Origin: Ramazzottius varieornatus
Lineage: Eukaryota > Tardigrada > Eutardigrada > Parachela > Ramazzottiidae
Length of the DNA stretch: 64,000 bases
NCBI GenBank assembly: GCA_001949185.1
Contig: BDGG01000015.1
Location: forward strand, 1,185,361 to 1,249,360
Direction: 5' to 3'
The position numbers and the translations under genes were made by a program. Below, one piece after another: positions 60,301 through 64,000 of the stretch. The notes beneath the pieces are model-generated. The model was not told the origin of the DNA. It saw only the letters and a list, made by a program, of their open reading frames with translations, and did no database searches. The stretch's first letter is position 1, and each line of letters starts with the position of its first letter.

Positions 60301-60903
60301 AAGCTCAGCCACGGATAAAGATGAGCAGGTCAAGTCCATTGTCCTCTCCAGGCTTCTCCAAGCCGAAGCTGAACCAAGGGAGGATACGGACAAGGAAGCC
60401 ATTAAGGAACCACCCACCAAACGCTCAGCGCTACTCAACTTCCTTGGTTAGTCATAGACTTTACATTCTGTACTTCTATCGGTCTGCTCTTGTCTTTCTT
60501 TCAAAATGAGCAATAAGAGTTAGTTTTATATTAATTCAGTGAATTCTCTCTTGTTACAGGGGACTCTAGCACGAAGGGCGGACCAAGCGCCAAAAGAAAA
60601 TTGCAAGCGGAGCTTTCGGCTGCCGAAGAGATTGAAGCGTATTTGGAAGACACAACAACAGACGAAGACCCGCTGACATACTGGGCCAAGAACGACGAGC
60701 GACTGCCCAAGCTGGCCACCTTGTCGCGAGCAGTGCTGTACATTCCCTCTGGAACAGCAAAGACGGCGCTGTTTCGAGAAACCCTCTTTGCTGACCGCCC
60801 TTTACATCTTTTCACAAATCAGTTAGAGTTGATGTTGTTTTGTCATCTTAACCCAGAGTTCTCCAGGGATTACTCCAGCAGTAAACGAAAGCTGCCCTAT
60901 TAA
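57361..60903 (+). CDS. Probable domesticated hAT transposase with four BED-like zinc fingers (ZBED-like)
   Basis: Eight exons in consistent phase encode about 972 residues: 57361-57666, 57819-58121, 58193-58465, 58553-58897, 58967-59188, 59257-59709, 59774-60446 and 60560-60903. Exons 1-4 each encode one zinc finger: CPVC...HYQSKH, CKAC...HYRLRH and CKLC...HIKHKH (all C-x2-C-x15-H-x4-H), and a fourth, CKAC...HLSIC, with Cys as last ligand. Exons 5-8 resemble a hAT transposase: an LPELRSYIRQEIV segment, VDLVDNFGVNGAI at the place of the second catalytic Asp, an RFE...YIMAAFLDPKYKLLW segment, and the C-terminal dimerisation region DPLTYW...LPKLATLSRAVLYIPS. The first catalytic motif (DxWTS type), the C-x2-H motif and the RW pair are not recognisable. 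No inverted repeats flank it. Probably a host DNA-binding regulator like vertebrate ZBED genes; that role is inferred. Confidence 0.75.
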
Positions 60904-61123
60904 TGGCTTGCGTCATGTGGCCTTCTGTGGTTATGGCGTCAAGCTGGACACTTGTCTGCGCTTTTATTTGTATTAACATGACACTTTAGAGAAGAAACAT
61001 ATATGAACTGAGGAGTGGACCAGATTTACGTTAGAATTCCCACAAGCCATTGTTTGACCGCATGATCCAATTTGGCTTCGGCTATTGATGATCAGCAATG
61101 CATTTATGCTGCTGACTTCACTT
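60904..61123. other. Convergent 3' flanks
   Basis: About 220 bp between the stop codon of the BED/hAT gene and that of the minus-strand gene at the right edge. No coding signal. Confidence 0.5.
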
Positions 61124-64000
61124 TCAGCTGGTACTTGGGTCTGACGACAGATTTGCCGTAGAATACGTTGTGTTATCCTCAGGCTGTGATGAGGTTTCAA
61201 TGAATAGCTGAGCGATGGGAACGAAGAGGGAAGTGCGTAACAGTAGTGGGGATTCCATAAGGGCTGTTCCAACAAGCAGCGCCTTCATGGCCAGGTCCTG
61301 ATGTCTATAGAGGGTGCTGTGGAGCTGCGACGGAAAGTTGGTGATCAGGTAACGACCAACGAGGGCTCTTCAGCAATGTGACCGTTACTTTCTTTGTTAA
61401 GTACGGACGATGGCAAGCTATACTGCGTATCATCAGGTGGCTGTTACAAAATTTCATCGATTCGCTTCCTAGTATCGTCCAGTATTTTCTCGTGCGACAA
61501 GTAACTGGGAGTAGGTACTTCCGCCACAGAGGAAATAGTTGATTGAACTGTCTTGACTTGATGTGTCAGAGCAGAAGCCGCTAAGGGTCACTTTGACATC
61601 ACAAGAAACGAAGGACTATTCGATCGATAGGGGAATGGCGATGTGTTCCGGCGTACTGACGCTTGAAGGTGCGCGAGTATTCGACATGGCGCGACTTATG
61701 GCCACCATCGGTCTCAGCCGGAGGTTCCTTGCTTTCTTTACCCAATGGGTACAAGCTGGGACGACGCCGAAGAGCTGGGGTAGGTATGATTCCTTCGTAG
61801 ACGTCGACGCTTTCCGGTTTAGTTTGACCAAACGCCTCCCGGGATACGGTTACATCGGTACGGCGTGGCAGCTGGTACAGACTGGAACATCGTACTGAGG
61901 TCCACTTCCCGCGCTACTCGGCCATTAAAACGTATCTTGGAAGATCGAGAGAGCAGACTGGTTTTGAAACAGATATGGCCGAGGTTCTCGCTGCTGGGTG
62001 CTGTGAAGAACACTATGGTTTCGAACGCGTTGCACCATATTTCGCGGCGCTCTCGGTGGTTCAGGTGAAACCCTTTGTAATTCGATTGGAGTCTCTCGTA
62101 TAATACAGCAGAAACTGTTTGCCTTCGAAGGACATCTTGATCATGTGTGCCCAGTTGATATGAATAGCTTTCTTAGCTCCTTGGAAAGCCATCATGCTGT
62201 AATGGTTTTAGCCGAGAAAGAACAGCTGCTAACGCAGTTCGTTTTCGGATGTGTGTGGGTCGATGCCGAAAGTATCGAGGGTCGCTGATTTTACACTGAA
62301 GGTAAGAAGTTTCTTGCACAGCTTAAATTCCAGTGATCGAGGGTCTTTCCTTTGCATTTCTACTAGGAATTTGTAAAACACATAAAACAAGAGAACATCT
62401 CCGAAACCAAAGAGCAGAGACTCGTTTTCCACGACTAGACTTGCGTGAAGTAAAGAAAATTATCTACATGGTTGAAGCGGAAAAAAGTAATACTGTGTCT
62501 GGTATCACAGCCTCAATGAATCAGAGGAAACTGTCAAGTCAACTACGTATTAAGCAAGTGTCCCATTTTCGACTTTGTTAGGACAAGCAGAGATGCTCTC
62601 GTGCTTTCTTTGGGCCTTTTTGCACCAGCTTCTTTCAGCTGCATCTTGTTCAGCTTCCGCGGGCACGAAAGGGGAAACTGCATGATGGAACTGCGGCGGC
62701 ACCAACAGAAAACACGGCCATCGTCATGATGAAGTAAGAGGCCAACACGGACATGAGAAGGTTCAATGTGCCGTACAAGTATAGTCGCCATAAATGTTGG
62801 AAAAGGAGAGGAAAAAATCAATAAGAGATCCGCCATTCACGCCACAAACTTTTCGAAAGAAAACTCCGGTGTGCCCTATCGACCGGCTTCCGCACGCGTT
62901 TTGTTCCACAACGGTCTCGCGCATTTACAGTTTAGCTTCGTTATAGGACATAATATGTGGTTACCGTTGCTTGGATGCCTTCCGAGGTGGCGAATGAGAT
63001 TACTGCTATTCACCGGTGGGTCAGGGCACCCGGGGTCTGAAATCAGAAAGAACTTTTGTCCAGTCAACCGGACAAACACCGAAACAATGGAAGAGGTGAG
63101 AGCAGTGGTGATTTTCAACAAGGTATCAAAAACGATCGAGCTGGATGCAGTGTAGGAAAGGCATCCCTTCCGGGTTTTCCACTTATGTTTTATCTACGGT
63201 TTCCAGCTGAAAGCACGGTATTATAATCGCTAAACCCAGCTGGAAGCCGAAGATGAAGCCCTAACGGGCAACCCGGAAGCGACGTATTTCCCGCACCGCA
63301 AAATCAACCTATAATGTGGTATATACTCACTTGGGCACCTGACTAGTAAAGGTTTCATCTTCCCTGAGCCTCCGTCGAATTTAACCTTAGCCACGACCTG
63401 CATCTCCCCGTTCTTGCTTCTGCCGACCAATTTTTCCATCTTGGCCATTTCCCGTTCTGCAACCGTGCACTTTATGGTCTGATCCGGTTCCTGCTCTGTA
63501 TAGTTTTCGCCTTTCTCATCCAGGTCTTCGAGGTCTTTGGCCGTCGCTCCTGAACTCATCTTCGCTTGCTCCAGCTCGGATCTTAATTCTTGATTCTACA
63601 ACAAACCCAGTCCACCTTAACAACGCGTCCACCATCATCACAAATTTTTCTATTTTATCTTTTTGTTTTTTGTTTTGCTATCATTTATAAGCTATCAAAT
63701 AATTATACTATTTTGTCACTTTGTTTCGTTCTGCTTAAAAGTAAGTATTTTAGAGACAATACTTCTTTTATGAGGCCTCCGAAGAGAGCACCGTAGGGTT
63801 TGGTGGGCAGCTCGTTATCGGCGGAAGTGGGCAGGTCCAGTTTACTTCTTCTCAGCTCGTCCATGCACTCCCCTAACCGTTTCACCACTTCGTCATCTGG
63901 ATAGCCGAAGTCCAGCTCTAGTCGCTGCAAAAATCCGAAGATATCATCCATTGACTTCAGCTTCAAGACCGCTTCTACGATAATAATGCCATGATACGTA
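61124..64000 (-). CDS. Unrecognised multi-exon gene, 5' end beyond the window
   Basis: Four exons fit together in phase on the minus strand: 64000-63763 (open at the window edge), 63595-63331, 61580-61448 and 61367-61124 (stop). The first reads KSMDDIFGFLQRLELDFGYP and ends GALFGGLIKE. The second continues NQELRSELEQAKMSS, a short coiled-coil, and an acidic stretch. The third contains SYLSHEKILDDTRKRIDEIL. The last begins ALVGRYLITNFPSQLHSTLY, has a hydrophobic helix-rich part (MKALLVGTALMESPLLLRTS) and an acidic-polar tail ending SSDPSTS. All junctions are GT-AG. I know no family with this sequence. The 1.75 kb gap between exons at 63331 and 61580 may hide further exons, so the join there is the weakest. 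The exons could also belong to two genes. Confidence 0.45.

Noticed and set aside
61563-61898. 111-codon plus-strand ORF
   Set aside because: It starts over the antisense of the unrecognised minus-strand gene and then runs through what would be its long intron; no domain recognised.
1-64000. Search for CRISPR arrays, prokaryotic operons or ribosomal RNA
   Set aside because: None seen. The window is eukaryotic, without regularly spaced repeats or rRNA-like conserved blocks.

Overview
This window is genomic DNA of a compact-genome animal. Every recognisable gene is eukaryotic, almost all are split by short GT-AG introns (about 50 to 500 bp, with a few longer ones), and the gene set is metazoan: an estrogen-related nuclear receptor (ERR), two Rho guanine-nucleotide exchange factors of the ARHGEF10 and ARHGEF17 families, UBL3, MED7, MAF1 and others. 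Thirteen genes are well supported and two are tentative, which is roughly one gene per 5 kb. That density and the roughly even base composition suggest a bilaterian invertebrate with a small genome. I cannot fix the phylum from the sequence alone.

Layout, left to right: 1-2366 has no gene I can support. UBL3 (+, 2367-6017) begins with an 11-codon exon and a 2.9 kb intron. DCXR, L-xylulose reductase (+, 6990-8244), faces MAF1, the RNA polymerase III repressor (-, 8843-9766). ERR (+, 11905-13989) faces MED7 (-, 14797-15468). A short unrecognised ORF at 15755-16060 is tentative. ARHGEF10-like (+, 16820-23529) is followed by about 6.5 kb of gene-poor DNA and then ARHGEF17-like (+, 30093-42079), so two related DH/PH/beta-propeller RhoGEFs lie in tandem on one strand. 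RPS3 (-, 42428-43620) is divergent from ATP6V0C (+, 44151-45556), which converges on the intronless ATP6V1D (-, 46526-47332). A gene-poor stretch (47333-50570) holds transposon debris. PWP2 (+, 50571-54466) converges on phosphoglycerate kinase (-, 54734-56941). PGK is divergent from a probable domesticated hAT transposase with four BED-like zinc fingers (+, 57361-60903). An unrecognised multi-exon gene enters from the right edge on the minus strand (61124-64000).

No pathway-wide operon is present, as expected in an animal. Themes do recur: two V-ATPase subunits (V0 c and V1 D) are neighbours, and ribosome supply is touched by RPS3, PWP2 (18S processing) and MAF1 (Pol III control). Mobile DNA consists of short non-autonomous elements: two 203-bp copies of one TA-flanked foldback MITE (one inside an ARHGEF17 intron), a second TA-type MITE, and one hAT-type MITE.

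The most unusual item is the four-finger BED/hAT gene. Each finger module occupies its own phase-0 exon, and the hAT core appears to have lost catalytic residues while keeping the fold and the C-terminal dimerisation segment. Exon boundaries were set by reading splice sites, reading phase and family similarity from memory; no search or transcript evidence was available.
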